64,000 nt of DNA from contig CM072148.1 in assembly GCA_036850595.1 (NCBI GenBank), positions 25,064,852 to 25,128,851 on the forward strand, written 5' to 3'. Shown piece after piece: positions 53,601 through 64,000 of this stretch (positions are counted from its first letter, which is position 1; each line of letters starts with the position of its first letter). Made by a program: the position numbers and the translations under genes. Source of the DNA: Rhyacichthys aspro. Lineage: Eukaryota; Chordata; Actinopteri; Gobiiformes; Rhyacichthyidae. The notes under the pieces are model-generated. The model searched no databases. It saw nothing but the letters and a program-made list of their open reading frames with translations, and was not told the DNA's origin.

Positions 53601-56600
53601 CTTAAAGGTTCTATAAATGACAAAAATACCTTTTTTTTGTTGTTCTTGGACCTGTGGATAGAAAATGATTACCATGCCAAACATTTATCAACATTACTAC
53701 CTATTTCTTCTTGAAGATGGATAAGATTTATACCAAATGCACAGCAAAATGCTTGCTTGTTTTTATTTACCTGCAACCAATAGCAAAATAGATATTACAC
53801 AGCACACAAGAAAATGTAACACAGAACTAAAGAAATATAAAATAGAAATCTATAAAATATAAAATGAATATAGACATTGAAAGTCTTAAATCTTGCATTT
53901 AAGACTTTAATGCAATTTCAGTTCACTTAGCAATTCAGATATTAAGCAACTTTCCAAAAGGATACTGGTGTTCATCCCAGGTGACTCTGGACTCTAGATT
54001 GGACTGACCTTAACAGGAACCTTATCTTTTTGGTGTTTGCCTGTAAATATCAACACTCTTTGGCCGGTAGAGGGCCTTCATTAGATCTTAGGTTTCAATT
54101 CAAGCCTGTGTAAGTGGCAGCTGGTATTGATCTCCAATGCACAATGTTCCAGAGTGGGACCCTGTTGGTAAAATGTCTGTTAAAACAATTGTCCACCAGC
54201 CTAGGAAATAATTAGGTTAGAACAGCTCATGTATTACAACCCATAAGTATTAGTTGTTGAAGTTTCCCTTTTTAAGTATCCATGTTGCTCTTTGAATCTG
54301 AGGTCTCAGAGAGTCATTGTTAAGAGTTAGGTGTTAGTATTGATTAGTGAAAAATTTTCCAGTCAGTCCTTTTCACTTCTTAACCGTCCTCAGGAACAAC
54401 TGGGTTTTGTTCTTCTCTTTTCCCTAGCACTTTCCTTATCTTTTGGTTTCACAAACATTTAGTAATTTGTAATTTAGTTTAAACTAAATCTTGTTCCGTT
54501 TATTTTGAATTTCTTTATTCTGTAAAGACTTATCACTTTGATTATTCTTTGTGTTTAGTTTAACATTCGAATACTGCAAATATATTTTTTATTAGAAACA
54601 GTCATAATAATCATTGTCTCGACTAAGAACCACCCAGGATTCTCTTCTCTTGCTCCCATCTCTTTTTTTATTCATGTGAGGATCATGTGCACCTGAGCCA
54701 CACAGGAAGAAAAAATATGGGGCTTCTCTTTATTTTTGGAGTCACAATAGAAGAAATTACTTTTTGTCTCTGACTCTCGTGATTCCTTCCTCTGCATTTA
54801 TTTGTATTGTATACATGTTGGATGATTATTACCAGCAAATTAACATGTGAATGATTTAAGAGCCCTAATCTCAACATCAGACACACCTCCTCAGGTGATA
54901 AAACCATAGTGAAGTACTTTAGCTCCAGACCTCACTTCGTACACCACACCTGACATTACTGGACAGTCTCCTGTCAGACCTGAAACACACCCAACTACAA
55001 CACAGCATTAAAACAAAGAACTCACACAGAGCTCAACTGGACCAGCACAGTCACTGGAACAAACTTCCCTTCGTTCTTTAGACTTGGATCAACAAGCTCC
55101 ATTGGTTCAAACACAAAACAGGAAACACACACCAATCAACCAGCACAGGTGACTTTAAAATGATTTTCTCTGCATTCCTTTAACCTTCCTCTTATACAAC
55201 TTTTAATTAGTGACTGATTGCATTTTCTTTAAGAATATAGTTTACGATCCTTTTGGCTATTTTTAAGAGACACACTCATTAAGTTTACTGTTTATGTATT
55301 GTAGCAGAAGCTTGTAAATTTATTGTTGATAGGCAATTGTTTAATCAATAATGATGGACTGACAAGACTCTGGGTCAATGAGGCCTACTTTTTTTTCGTA
55401 GAAGGAAACGCAGTTCCTCATACCGAAAGGCTCTGTTTTGAGTATCTATCCATCCGCTAGAGCAGCTAAAGGAGGAGTAAGACTCTCAACATTCAGCCCC
55501 CACACCAAGTCAAGCTTCAGTTCCTGTGTTAGTGGCTAAATGAGCAGTTTCGTCATCTTCAATGCATTTTTTTTTTTTTTTTTTTTTTTGCAATTATTGA
55601 CGTGTTTGCTCATCTAACTGTATTGCTAGGACATAGTTATCTGTGCATGGGTTTTTGCTCCATATGTCAAAACATTTTGTTACATATGGCCTGTTGGGAA
55701 CTAACTTATTCTGTGTGAAATCAGTTGGCTGGCATTGAATATAACATTTCTCAACAATTGTAGCATCTACTTTTAAGCTTCTTCTTTTTTTTTTAAATTT
55801 ATTTATTTTTTTACACCATGTAACAAAAAGCACCTTTGCTTTAGAAGAGTGAGTTATTCAACAGTTACTTTAAATAATATTGTTTTACTAAAAGCAAAGC
55901 TAATTTAAAATAGCATTGGCAGAAGTCGTTGCAGGTGGTTGCAGATGAAAATGTTGCAGAAAATGTCTGAAATTTACAGAATTAAACTCAAGTTTGCATA
56001 AGAATTCTAAAATTGGCAGAAACAAAAAGGCATAAAATCCAAATATTGAAAAACTATAAAAGGCAGACTTCCCAAATGTAATAGCATAAATGTCTCAGAA
56101 TTAAGGCACGTTTTAAAATTTGAACAACAAAGTTCAGTTCAAATTCACAGACGAATGATAGAATAATACGAGAGGACACACGAGAGCTATGAGTGTCTAT
56201 CTACTGATTAGTTCGCCTACTTATTATTAGACATTTGGTGACATCGAGTAGAATGGTGTCTTCATTGCAGACCTCGCTCTAAACTAAAAAGATACACAAC
56301 TCAATAGTTGAACTGTTTTTTTTTTAATCAATTCCAGTAATTAAAAAACAGTAGTAGTAAAAGTAAATGTCAGGGTCTAGGAGTGGAATTGAGAGCCAGT
56401 GTCAGTACCCTGTGTCCCAGGCGAGCAGCACCCCTCATGCAGCAGCAGAACAGTTCATGTTGTAATGACCTCTGAGCAGCAGCAGTTGCAGTGGCATAGA
56501 TTCAGTCCATTTGACCTGAGGACAGTGTGGAGGAGCCCAGTCCACAAAGTGCCGCTTTGAGACCAGTCAGAAACGAGCTTTCTTTGTCGTAGGTGCTTCA

Positions 56601-59078
56601 GCCAGTGTTAGTCTCATGTTTCTCAAAGACGATACAGAGCAGGCAGCCATGTTCTCAGATAAGTCTCAGTAGACAAAACAGTGCCAGAGACAGGCAGGTT
56701 CAGTTCAGTTCAGTGCTGGAGCAGTGGAAACACCCCCCCCCCCAGAAACACTAGGCCATCAACAGGTCTCATTTCCACTCACAGTTATCACTGAAGACAG
56801 TCACAGTCCTTTATCAGTTGTCTATCAAGAGTTTGCAGCTGTACAGTCCAAAAGAAGTAAAATACTTTTAAAGGTACTAAAGAGGATTAACATCTATATT
56901 CAGAGACTTTAGGAGAAGACTATAGTCACTGTACTGATTAACTTTTAACTATTTAGCACCAAAGTAATTTTTGCATTATTTCTCAAAGATCAGCCTGAAA
57001 ACACCATTCATCAGGTTATACCACTTTAGAAACTAATACATTACTTTATGTTACAGCTATAAAAACTGAAAACCTCTGTAATTGATGTTTAACTGGTTTG
57101 ATTCAAACACAGGTCACTGCAGCGACTTACTGTCAAGGTAAATGGTAACAAATAATGAAGACTAAATTATTGTTAAACTCTCATGAGCATTCATTTAAGT
57201 AAAACTTAATTAACCTTCAGTTATTGTTAGATTTGGTGAGTCATGTTTGGTCAAAGTGACATGTCTTGATGAGCAGATTTTTTTTTTTTTTTATAAACTA
57301 TGGTTTTGTTTCTAGTTCCCGTTGGTCTCTTTTGATAACACACGTCTGAGATATTAAGGAGACACTTTTATCAACTATTATGATGTATTATTGTTTAACA
57401 GAACATCAAGATCCTGAAGGCTGTTGCCATCTGGGTCAATGTAAACTCTCAAACCTTCAAACTTTTTTCCTAGTATGAGGAGGGAAAAAGGAATGGCTAA
57501 TGTCAACCAGAAGACAATGCATTCAACAAAACACTAAGTTCCAATATTTCAAAAACAGCATCTATGTTGATATTTCATAGACCAAGTATAACACAACAGA
57601 ATAACTCTATAGCTGACTACAGAGAACTACAAGACACCCACTAAATGAAGACACAGTGAATCAAGTAATACTTTCAACACTTAGTCATCTCACTTCAAAT
57701 CTGAATCTTTTAGGCCACAAAAGGTCTTGTATTCAAAGATAATTCAGCTTTAATTCAATGTTACAACAATCATTCACCATTAGGGCTTAAAGTAATGGTT
57801 TTGGGTTTTTTTTAAAACCTGTTCCAGTTATCTAGTTTTGGAAAACTTTACTTTTATATTTGATTTCCCTTCACAAAGCACATTTTAACTCTCTCTTAAT
57901 TTCCCATAAATACATTTAAAACATTTCATTCTTAACTTTTGTTTGTTTGCTCTAGTTGTCTCACTGCTTAATTGTTTTTATGCTTAAGAGCAAAGTATAG
58001 TATTCTATTTTGAATTGGTCAATTAATAAAGCTTTAAAGAAAATTACAACTGTCCCTGTAATATTTCCCTGTAAGCTTTTGGTCAGGGTCTTGTTGGTTA
58101 GAGAAACAGTGAACATAAAACCAACACCTTTTGCACAGCAAGGATTTTCAGCTCTTTTTTTTAATAAAAAATACTGAACCTATTGCAAGGGGTACTTGGC
58201 TAAATATATATATATATATATATTTTAGGGGGTACTTAACTGAAAAAACTCTGAGAACCACTGGTATAGTATATTAGTTAGTTAGGCCAGTTATAGCCTT
58301 ACATATGCTTTTGACAACTGTGGTCATGGATGTCACGATTGGTCTCTGACCAAGTATGCTGGAGAAGTATTTAAATGTAATTTTCCCACTTTTGTTGAGG
58401 TTCCTCTTCTCACATTAATATTTCTGTTTGAGCGTTTTCCATTTAGACTGTAAAATTTGCCAGGGCTTCTGGAACTCTCCTTCCTATATGCCAGCTTCAA
58501 GGTCTTGATAAATACTTACATTTCTTTGTTGTTTGGAATCCAATATATTGGTAACACAAACTGAGTATATTAAGAAAATATTCGGTCTCTTTTTGAGTCC
58601 AAACATGCCGCGCCACTACTTCTTCCGGACGTCTTCTTCGCCTCCATCGCCTCCTTCCTTTTTCGATACGCATGAAATACCACTTCATGTAAGCGCAAAA
58701 ACGTTTTATCCAAAAATGGGAGTTTTTTTTTTAAAGTGGCATTTCCATTATTTGATTTCTATTCGCAATTTCAATTTGCCCAATTGGAAGGTTATTGGAA
58801 ACACAGTTACTGCATGGTGGATAGTGATTATTTATGTATTTAAACACTTTCATTAGTATGTAGAAGAGCAGCAAAAGCGTGTTATTACTAAACTATCAGC
58901 AGGGAGAGACAAAAGTCCAACTGGAGAGAATCAGTGAAGGTGAGCAGTTATGTCTAAACTATACTATGTACACAGGTTAATTGCAGTTGACTAACTGATG
59001 TGTGTATGACATTCAGTCAACATTCAGTCAATTTTCTTTGGTTTACAGGGACCTATTTGTGGATTGCAGTAACCAAAC
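53601..59078. other. Long intron stretch without recognised genes
   Basis: 5.5 kb of AT-rich sequence. Visible low-complexity runs: T run at 55567-55590, C run at 56737-56746, T run at 57280-57293, (TA)n at 58204-58222. A GC-richer block at 56370-56720 (CAGCAGCAG, TCAGTTCAGTTCAGTGC) and a Ser/Pro/Phe-coding patch at 58605-58680 were examined and not assigned. No RNA gene seen. Confidence 0.55.
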
Positions 59079-59182
59079 CTTATAAAGTGAAATAAAAGGG
59101 AGAGAGGTACAAATAGTCAGAGGATAGAAGCTTATACAGTGAAATAAAAGGGGGACAGGTACAGATAGTCAGAGGATAGAAG
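59079..59182 (+). repeat. 52-bp tandem duplication
   Basis: CTTATA-AGTGAAATAAAAGGG to GTCAGAGGATAGAAG occurs twice back to back with four differences, 260 bp upstream of a host exon. Confidence 0.93.
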
Positions 59183-59438
59183 CTATCGTACTGCTCCCAC
59201 TGCTGGCTGGCTCACTCTGATCTCAACCAGAAAGTCACAGCTTATGATGGTAAAGTAAATGCTGAGTGTGTGAATTTTATTGGACTCTTATGTCTGGCCC
59301 CATTTTATTTATTTATTTATTTTTTTTAGCTTGGGGGGTATCTGCATCTTTAAACTGATGTAGTGAAAAAACTGTTCATTAAAATGTGTTAGCTTTGAAG
59401 ACTAAATGGTTTACTGTATGATTACATTTGGTTTTCAG

Positions 59439-59585
59439 GCTGCGTGGACGCTGGAGCCTAGTCCACTGCCCCCTTGCTGGCCCAGTTCAGGGTCCATACA
59501 GTTTGTGGAGTTTGGGCTGCAGTACCGGAAAGGTTTAGATTGGGCTCTAAAGAACATCAACCTAAACATCAAGGATGGGGAAAAG
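59439..59585 (+). CDS. abcc6: ABCC transporter, start of NBD2
   Basis: A 147-bp exon, 49 codons, phase 0 to 0, after ggttttcag and ending AAG|gtaaca. It encodes AAWTLEPSPLPPCWP, then GSIQFVEFGLQYRKGLD, and ends in KDGEK just before the Walker A loop, which must lie on the next exon outside the window. QFxxFGLxYR agrees with ABCC6 (EFRDFGLRYR) better than with ABCC1 (NYCLRYR). The aromatic residue of the A-loop is the Y of LQYR. In mammals ABCC6 is a basolateral liver and kidney exporter needed for ATP release and for preventing ectopic mineralisation; fish function is inferred from that family knowledge. Confidence 0.93.
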
Positions 59586-59989
59586 GTAACAATCAAAATA
59601 TCAACCATTACTAACCTAAATAATACATGGACTACTCCCTTATGGTTAAAACTATTATTTAACTTTCTGTAGTTACTTTTCCGAACAAAAAACAGGTAGA
59701 CATCAATTAGTATACAGCTGCAAAGGTGCAGAGATACTGTAATGCTGTGTTCACACCAAACGCGAATTGCGCAAATAAATCATGCTATTCGCGCGTAGTT
59801 GGATGCTTGAACATTTTGAGTTTACTCGCTTCGTTCGTGCATGAACTTCGCTTCGTTCGCGCGTGAAATTCGCTTCATTCGCATCTGTTGTAGATGCAAA
59901 TTCCCGTCATGGGAGGGGCTTATGCCAAGCGAGTTTTCTTCCAGTCTCGTTGCAAAATAGTTGAGCTTTATTTTGTTATTTTTGGGTTA

Positions 59990-60180
59990 TTTTGTTTGCC
60001 ATAGTCTATTTACTTACTAAACAACGTAGACCCGTTCGGCGCCGTTCCTGGGTCCATTGGATGCTTCAGAGACACACCCAGCTTGATCCAGGAGCGCCGG
60101 CTGGATGACAGCTGCTTTCAGCGCCACTTTCCTGTTCGATCACCTGTTGTCCCAACTATTGACGCTCTATTCAAGCTGCC
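59990..60180 (+). pseudogene. Harbinger transposase relic
   Basis: One + frame reads VRRRSWVHWMLQRHTQLDPG and the next ERRLDDSCFQRHFP, matching the N-terminus of Harbinger transposases (R-R-R-F-W-V-H-P-x-x-x-R then L-x-L-D-x-x-R-F-Q-x-Y-F). One frameshift joins them. The catalytic blocks are absent. Confidence 0.65.
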
Positions 60181-60668
60181 TGTCCTTCTGTCTCCAGTTA
60201 GTAAATCATGAAATATTATGTGTGATTACACGTTATTAATAATAATATGCTGTCAACCATAGTCTGAACACACCCAGTTATCAGTACAATCAATGTTTAA
60301 TAGCATTATACCTATATGCCTACCACCTATATCCCGTTGTTTTGGGTTGAGCAATAATTGCTAGAAAGCGAATGTCATCAAATAATAAGGTAAATCATTA
60401 AATGCATTTTATCAACTTAGTAGTAAGTCAAAAGTAATGTTGTTTTTACTGTAAAAAACTCAAGAAAAATGATGTCAAGTATTGTCATTGTACAGCCCCT
60501 GTTTTGTCCCGTTGTTTCTCATTAACACTGGTCCAGTCACAAATAACTTTTCATTTTCTTTCTATACTATTGTGGGTGTTCTTGCAATAGGATATAATAA
60601 GAAGAAATATTCTAGTGTTAAATAGTGGACAAATAACATTACATTATCCACAATTAAATCAGTCTTAA

Positions 60669-60870
60669 AGGTGGAATAGAAGATGTTTTTGTATACATTT
60701 TTTGTTATATTTTATAAATTTGTTTTTACTTGCATATAAGAAATCAGAAAATAAGGTCTTGAAAAATAAAATTTATTACATGTCAATTGTAGAAGTGGTG
60801 GTGCCTTAAAAACATTAACCAATCAAAAACGCTCTCATCGCGTGTTCTATTGGTCAATCAGCCTGTCAAT
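60669..60870 (+). mobile_element. Left end of a TTAA element, truncated
   Basis: Starts exactly after TTAA (60665-60668) with AGGTGGAATAGAAGATG and is over 95% identical by eye to 8599-8805, including AACGCTCTCATCGCGTGTTC. It ends before the SINE; no right end follows. Confidence 0.88.
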
Positions 60871-60893
60871 CATTAACCTCAATTAACACATCA

Positions 60894-61347
60894 AAACTTT
60901 ATTATGTGGGTGCACGGTAGCGGAGTGGTTAGCGCTCCCGCTTCACAGCAAGAAGGTCGTGAGTACGAATCCCGGCCGACCCAAAAAACATCGTTGGCCG
61001 ATTGTAGCCAACCCAAAAAAACATCATTGGCTAACTCTGGTCTTTCTGTGAGGAGTCTGCATGTCCTCCCCGTGTCACCGTGGGTTCTCTCCGGGATCTC
61101 CGGCTTCCTCCCACCGTCCAAAGACATGCATGTATAGGTGAATTGGTGACTCTAAAGTGCCCCTAGTGGATGAATGTGAGAGTGAATGGTTGTCTGTCAA
61201 TGTACGTCTAAGTGTCAGCCCTGCGACGAACTGGCCACTGTCCAGGGTGTACCCCGCCTAAGGCCCAAAGCAGCTGGGATAGGCTCCAGCCACCCGCGAC
61301 CCCACAAAGTGGGATAAGCGGTAGAAGATGAAATGAAACTTTATTAT
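60894..61347 (+). mobile_element. Full-length tRNA-derived SINE with target-site duplication
   Basis: AAACTTTATTAT at 60894-60905 and again at 61336-61347 flanks a SINE body nearly identical to the one at 12231. It differs by a 20-bp internal duplication of the ACCCAAAAAACATC-GTTGGC segment at 60979-61029. Near identity to the 12-kb copy suggests recent activity of the family. Confidence 0.94.
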
Positions 61348-61601
61348 ATAAAACATTTATTTCAAAAATATGTATGGAAATACAAATATCATACAAATTT
61401 ACAAGTACCTATATGCAGGAATAAAAAGAATCTTGCTTGGAAGAGGAAAAAGTGAGGGTGAAGGAGAGGAGAAGTGATAGAGTGTCTGGTTAAATTCCTG
61501 CACTGACTAGCTGCCTCATTTTTATACTATACTAACTGACTATACAGTGGCTTTCAAATTAGGCAGAAGTCATAAATTAATGTATATATTTGACAAATTC
61601 T
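61348..61601. other. Spacer inside Harbinger element
   Basis: AT-rich; between the nested SINE and the MADF C-terminal frame. Nothing recognised. Confidence 0.4.
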
Positions 61602-62428
61602 TTAGTCTGAGATGGCAACCTCTGCAGGGAAGGAACCAGACTCAAGAGAGGAGCTCCTCTGAGTGTAGGTGAAGATGGAGCTACAGGACGGGTCTGGAGG
61701 GTTTCCAGGAGGGGCAGTGGGTCCTTGGCCTTCTCTGGGGTCTTCTACTTGGTTTGAAATGACACATGACAAAGAAGAAAAAATATTTTTAGAAGAACTT
61801 ATCACAAACCAGCAGGGTTGTGTGTTTGTATGCGAATGTGTAATGAATGCCTACTGTAAATATGACTGTCCGTGTAAACATGGTCATATTGTTTGAACTC
61901 AAGCCTGTACACACCTTCGGTATTGTCATGACAATATAGTAGTATAATTCAATTATTAATACAAGTTAACACATTTGCACATTACACCAGTCAGAAACAA
62001 CAACATATATACCCTGTCTGTGTCTTCATTTGTCAACACTCCTTCTGGATGCCCTGCTGCTGCTTCTGTCTCTCCATGATCTGCTAATGACACACTGCTC
62101 TTCTCTGTCTCCTTTAAATAAGTGTCCCTCTGGCTTTTCAGTTTCGTTCTGCACACTCACTCTGAATAAACTTAAACTCGTCAGCGGGAAAGTAGTTGTA
62201 CAATACGGCAAATTAGCTCAGACTTGAGCTAGCTAATTGGCTCAATAAATATACCTTGATTAAAGTAAAAGGTGTTTTTTACAACTTACCAGAGTTTCCG
62301 ACCTCCACGCACACTTTCTTCCAGACAAGGGCCTTTTTATTTCAGTTCCCGTTAAATTAAGAAGATGTCTCATAGCCTACAGCTCCAGGTGCCCGCACAG
62401 CCCCGATAAAGTTTGTCCTCCATTGTTG
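61602..62428 (-). pseudogene. Harbinger MADF protein, broken
   Basis: The minus strand starts at ATGGAGGACAAACT (62428) and, across two frames, reads GLCGHLEL, AMRHLLNL and KALVWKKVCVEVGNSG before gtaagtt. A second exon near 62100 reads CRTKLKSQRDTYLKETEKSS, the rest of a MADF domain (L-R-D-x-Y-x-K-E). A later frame at 61805-61602 is Pro/Ser-rich. Frameshifts in the first exon make it non-functional. Confidence 0.75.
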
Positions 62429-62758
62429 TTTCGGACTTCTGCCTCTATGGCAGCCTCCGCTCGTTACGTAGTAAGTACGTCACTACTAGAGCAAGATCCT
62501 GATTGGTTAATGCGGCGCGAATATTCACCAAAGTTCAGATTTTTCAACTTGCGCGAATGAGGCATTGGACGTGATTTGCGCGTCAAACAGGTGATTCGCT
62601 CAATTCGCTTCATGTGATTTGTGCGATTTGCACCGCCTCATTCACGTCATTCGCGCCGCAGGATTTCTACTCGTGTCTATTCCCATCTTTGCATTGACTT
62701 AACATGTAAATAACTTGCACTAGACTCTTCATTCGCGTTTGGTGTGAACGCACCATAA

Positions 62759-63344
62759 GAGGAGAGAATGAGTGAGAGCCCTAACTTACTATAAATACCA
62801 AAGGGCATAGGAAGCATTTGAGGTGTGTGCGTGTGCGCGACAAAGTTACAGCAAAAATGTGATTTTACCCTAAATTTGAGGCCTTGTCACAGCTGAAAGC
62901 CAAAGCTGATCCAAGACCTAATACATGTTTTTGGCAAGGATGTCTATTTGATATTGAGCAACTTTGAACATCCTGTGTTAAAAACCTAGGAGGAGATACC
63001 TAAAATGTAAGGGCAACAACTAAAGGTCACGGTCCCCACGGGTTTTTTTGCTCAGGATCCTTGGCTGAATTTGTCTGTCAAATTCATTTATTCATTTTAT
63101 TTTATTTATTTCATCATTTATGTATGATAAACTAATCATTCATTTATGGTCACAATTGGGGGCATTGCCATTGCAACATTGTTGCACGTAGGAGTTGGTC
63201 ATCGTAGGCTTTTATGTTCAGGGGGCCATGAGGGATGTGTGTACACACTAATTTCAAAAGGTATTTTGTTTTTATTTTATTCAGTGAATATTATACACTG
63301 GTCTTGAATTTGGTGCCATTTTGGTTACATTAATGATGACATTA
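62759..63344. repeat. Unclassified dispersed repeat
   Basis: TTGCCATTGCAACATTGTTG then CACGTAGGAGTTGGTCAT resembles the CCATGGCAAC repeat class at 21610 and 45691. No ORF. Confidence 0.4.
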
Positions 63345-64000
63345 CTGGCAGTTCAATTCAATTCGAATATTTATTGCCATTGTCACAAAAAGTGTACCAA
63401 CGAAATTTCATTCAGAGCATTCATACACTGCATAGCAAATGATGAAGTGGTGCAAGACCTTATCTCCAAGTCCCATAGACACTTACTGTGTAAAATTAGC
63501 ACAATATATCGTATAATTAGCACATAAATGTATTAAACAATAACAGTGGTAATGCAACATATACAGGGCATATCAATACACAGAGGGAATGTACAGACAG
63601 TTATTTAAGTGATGTTTTGATTAATGCAACAATGTAAAGTTCAAGAAGAGTACAGAGAGGACGGGAGCAACAGTTTAGCAGCCTCACTGCCTGAGGATAC
63701 AGGCTGTGGGCCAATCTGGTGGTTCACGCTTGTGCACCTGAACCTTCTACCTGCGGGCAGCAGAAGGAAAAGGTTATGAGCCGTGTGGTGTTGATCATGC
63801 ATGATGTTGGGCACTATCCTGAGACAGCGGGTGGTGTGAGAGTATTTAAAGCTAGACACTCTCTCCACCACCTCACTGTCAATGGAGAGTGGAGAGTGAT
63901 TTTGATGTCCGTTCCTGCGGAAGTCCACAATCATTTCCTTGGTCTTCTTGATGTTCAGAACCAAGTTATTGTTATCACACCATGATGATGAGGCAAATTT
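63345..64000 (-). mobile_element. Rex1-like LINE, 3' end with internal deletion
   Basis: The minus strand reads LNIKKTKEMIVDFRRNG, HSPLSIDSEVVERVSSFKY and then, after a deletion, HTTRCLRIVPNIMHDQHHTA, HNLFLLLPAGRRFRC and SGSEAAKLLLPSSLYS, the C-terminal part of Rex1 ORF2. K-T-K-E-M-I-V-D-F-R matches KTKDMVIDFR of the copy at 30900. It runs out of the window. Confidence 0.85.

Larger units (their letters stand above)
59743..62755 (+). mobile_element. PIF/Harbinger element with TAA duplications
   Basis: Inverted ends TGCTGTGTTCACACCAAACG and, at the right, the complement of TGGTGCGTTCACACCAAACG are flanked by TAA (59740-59742 and 62756-62758). The subterminal regions are full of TTCGCGCG and TTCGCTTC motifs on both sides. 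A transposase relic lies on + near 60030 and a MADF protein on - near 61600-62430, the standard convergent Harbinger layout. A TTAA-element fragment and a full SINE are inserted at 60665-61347. Confidence 0.9.

Noticed and set aside
58600..58690. Possible short coding exon (Pro/Ser-rich)
   Set aside because: No splice sites in phase and no recognisable similarity.

Overview
This window reads as teleost fish genomic DNA. It is a single AT-rich locus dominated by one multi-exon vertebrate gene whose introns are packed with fish-type transposons (Tc1/mariner, PIF/Harbinger, piggyBac, TTAA-targeting elements, DIRS, Penelope, L2- and Rex1-type LINEs, tRNA-derived SINEs). There is no bacterial-style gene organisation. 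All boundaries were read by eye, so TE edges are approximate unless a target-site duplication (TSD) or terminal repeat is given.

The host gene is on the + strand. Nine consecutive exons (138-327, 13420-13492, 16041-16143, 33051-33258, 35108-35418, 35685-35884, 42650-42776, 45303-45404, 59439-59585) join in phase and encode the middle of an ABCC (MRP-type) transporter: the end of nucleotide-binding domain 1, the linker, all of the second six-helix membrane domain, and the first strand of NBD2. Motifs favour abcc6 over abcc1 or abcc3. The gene runs off both ends of the window.

Layout. 0.1-13.4 kb: an intron holding an old Harbinger element (transposase on +, MADF-type protein on -), a 123-bp-arm palindrome, a head-to-head Tc1 palindrome, SINEs, a TTAA element, and two intact exons of an unrecognised antisense gene (7195-8411). 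13.5-16 kb: an L2-type LINE. 16.2-33 kb: an L1-like fragment, a Tigger remnant, two related TTAA elements in inverted orientation (18262-21435 and 24383-27934, the second carrying a nested Harbinger element whose empty site is preserved in the first), a third TTAA element encoding a Cys-rich P2X7-tail-like peptide in two exons, and a Rex1-like LINE. 33-36 kb: three host exons and a Penelope fragment. 36.9-42 kb: a DIRS remnant interrupted by an L2 LINE. 42855-45273: a young, internally deleted DIRS element with an uninterrupted tyrosine recombinase and textbook split terminal repeats; it makes up nearly all of one host intron. 45.4-59.4 kb: dispersed repeats, Tc1 pieces, and a piggyBac inside a piggyBac. 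59743-62755: a Harbinger element with TAA duplications, nested by a TTAA fragment and a SINE. 63.3-64 kb: a minus-strand Rex1-like LINE end.

Nothing here is clearly a new cellular pathway. The most unusual signals are the DIRS architecture 29 bp from a splice acceptor, the set of TTAA-flanked elements that encode small conserved proteins, the self-documented empty site, and the several large palindromes.
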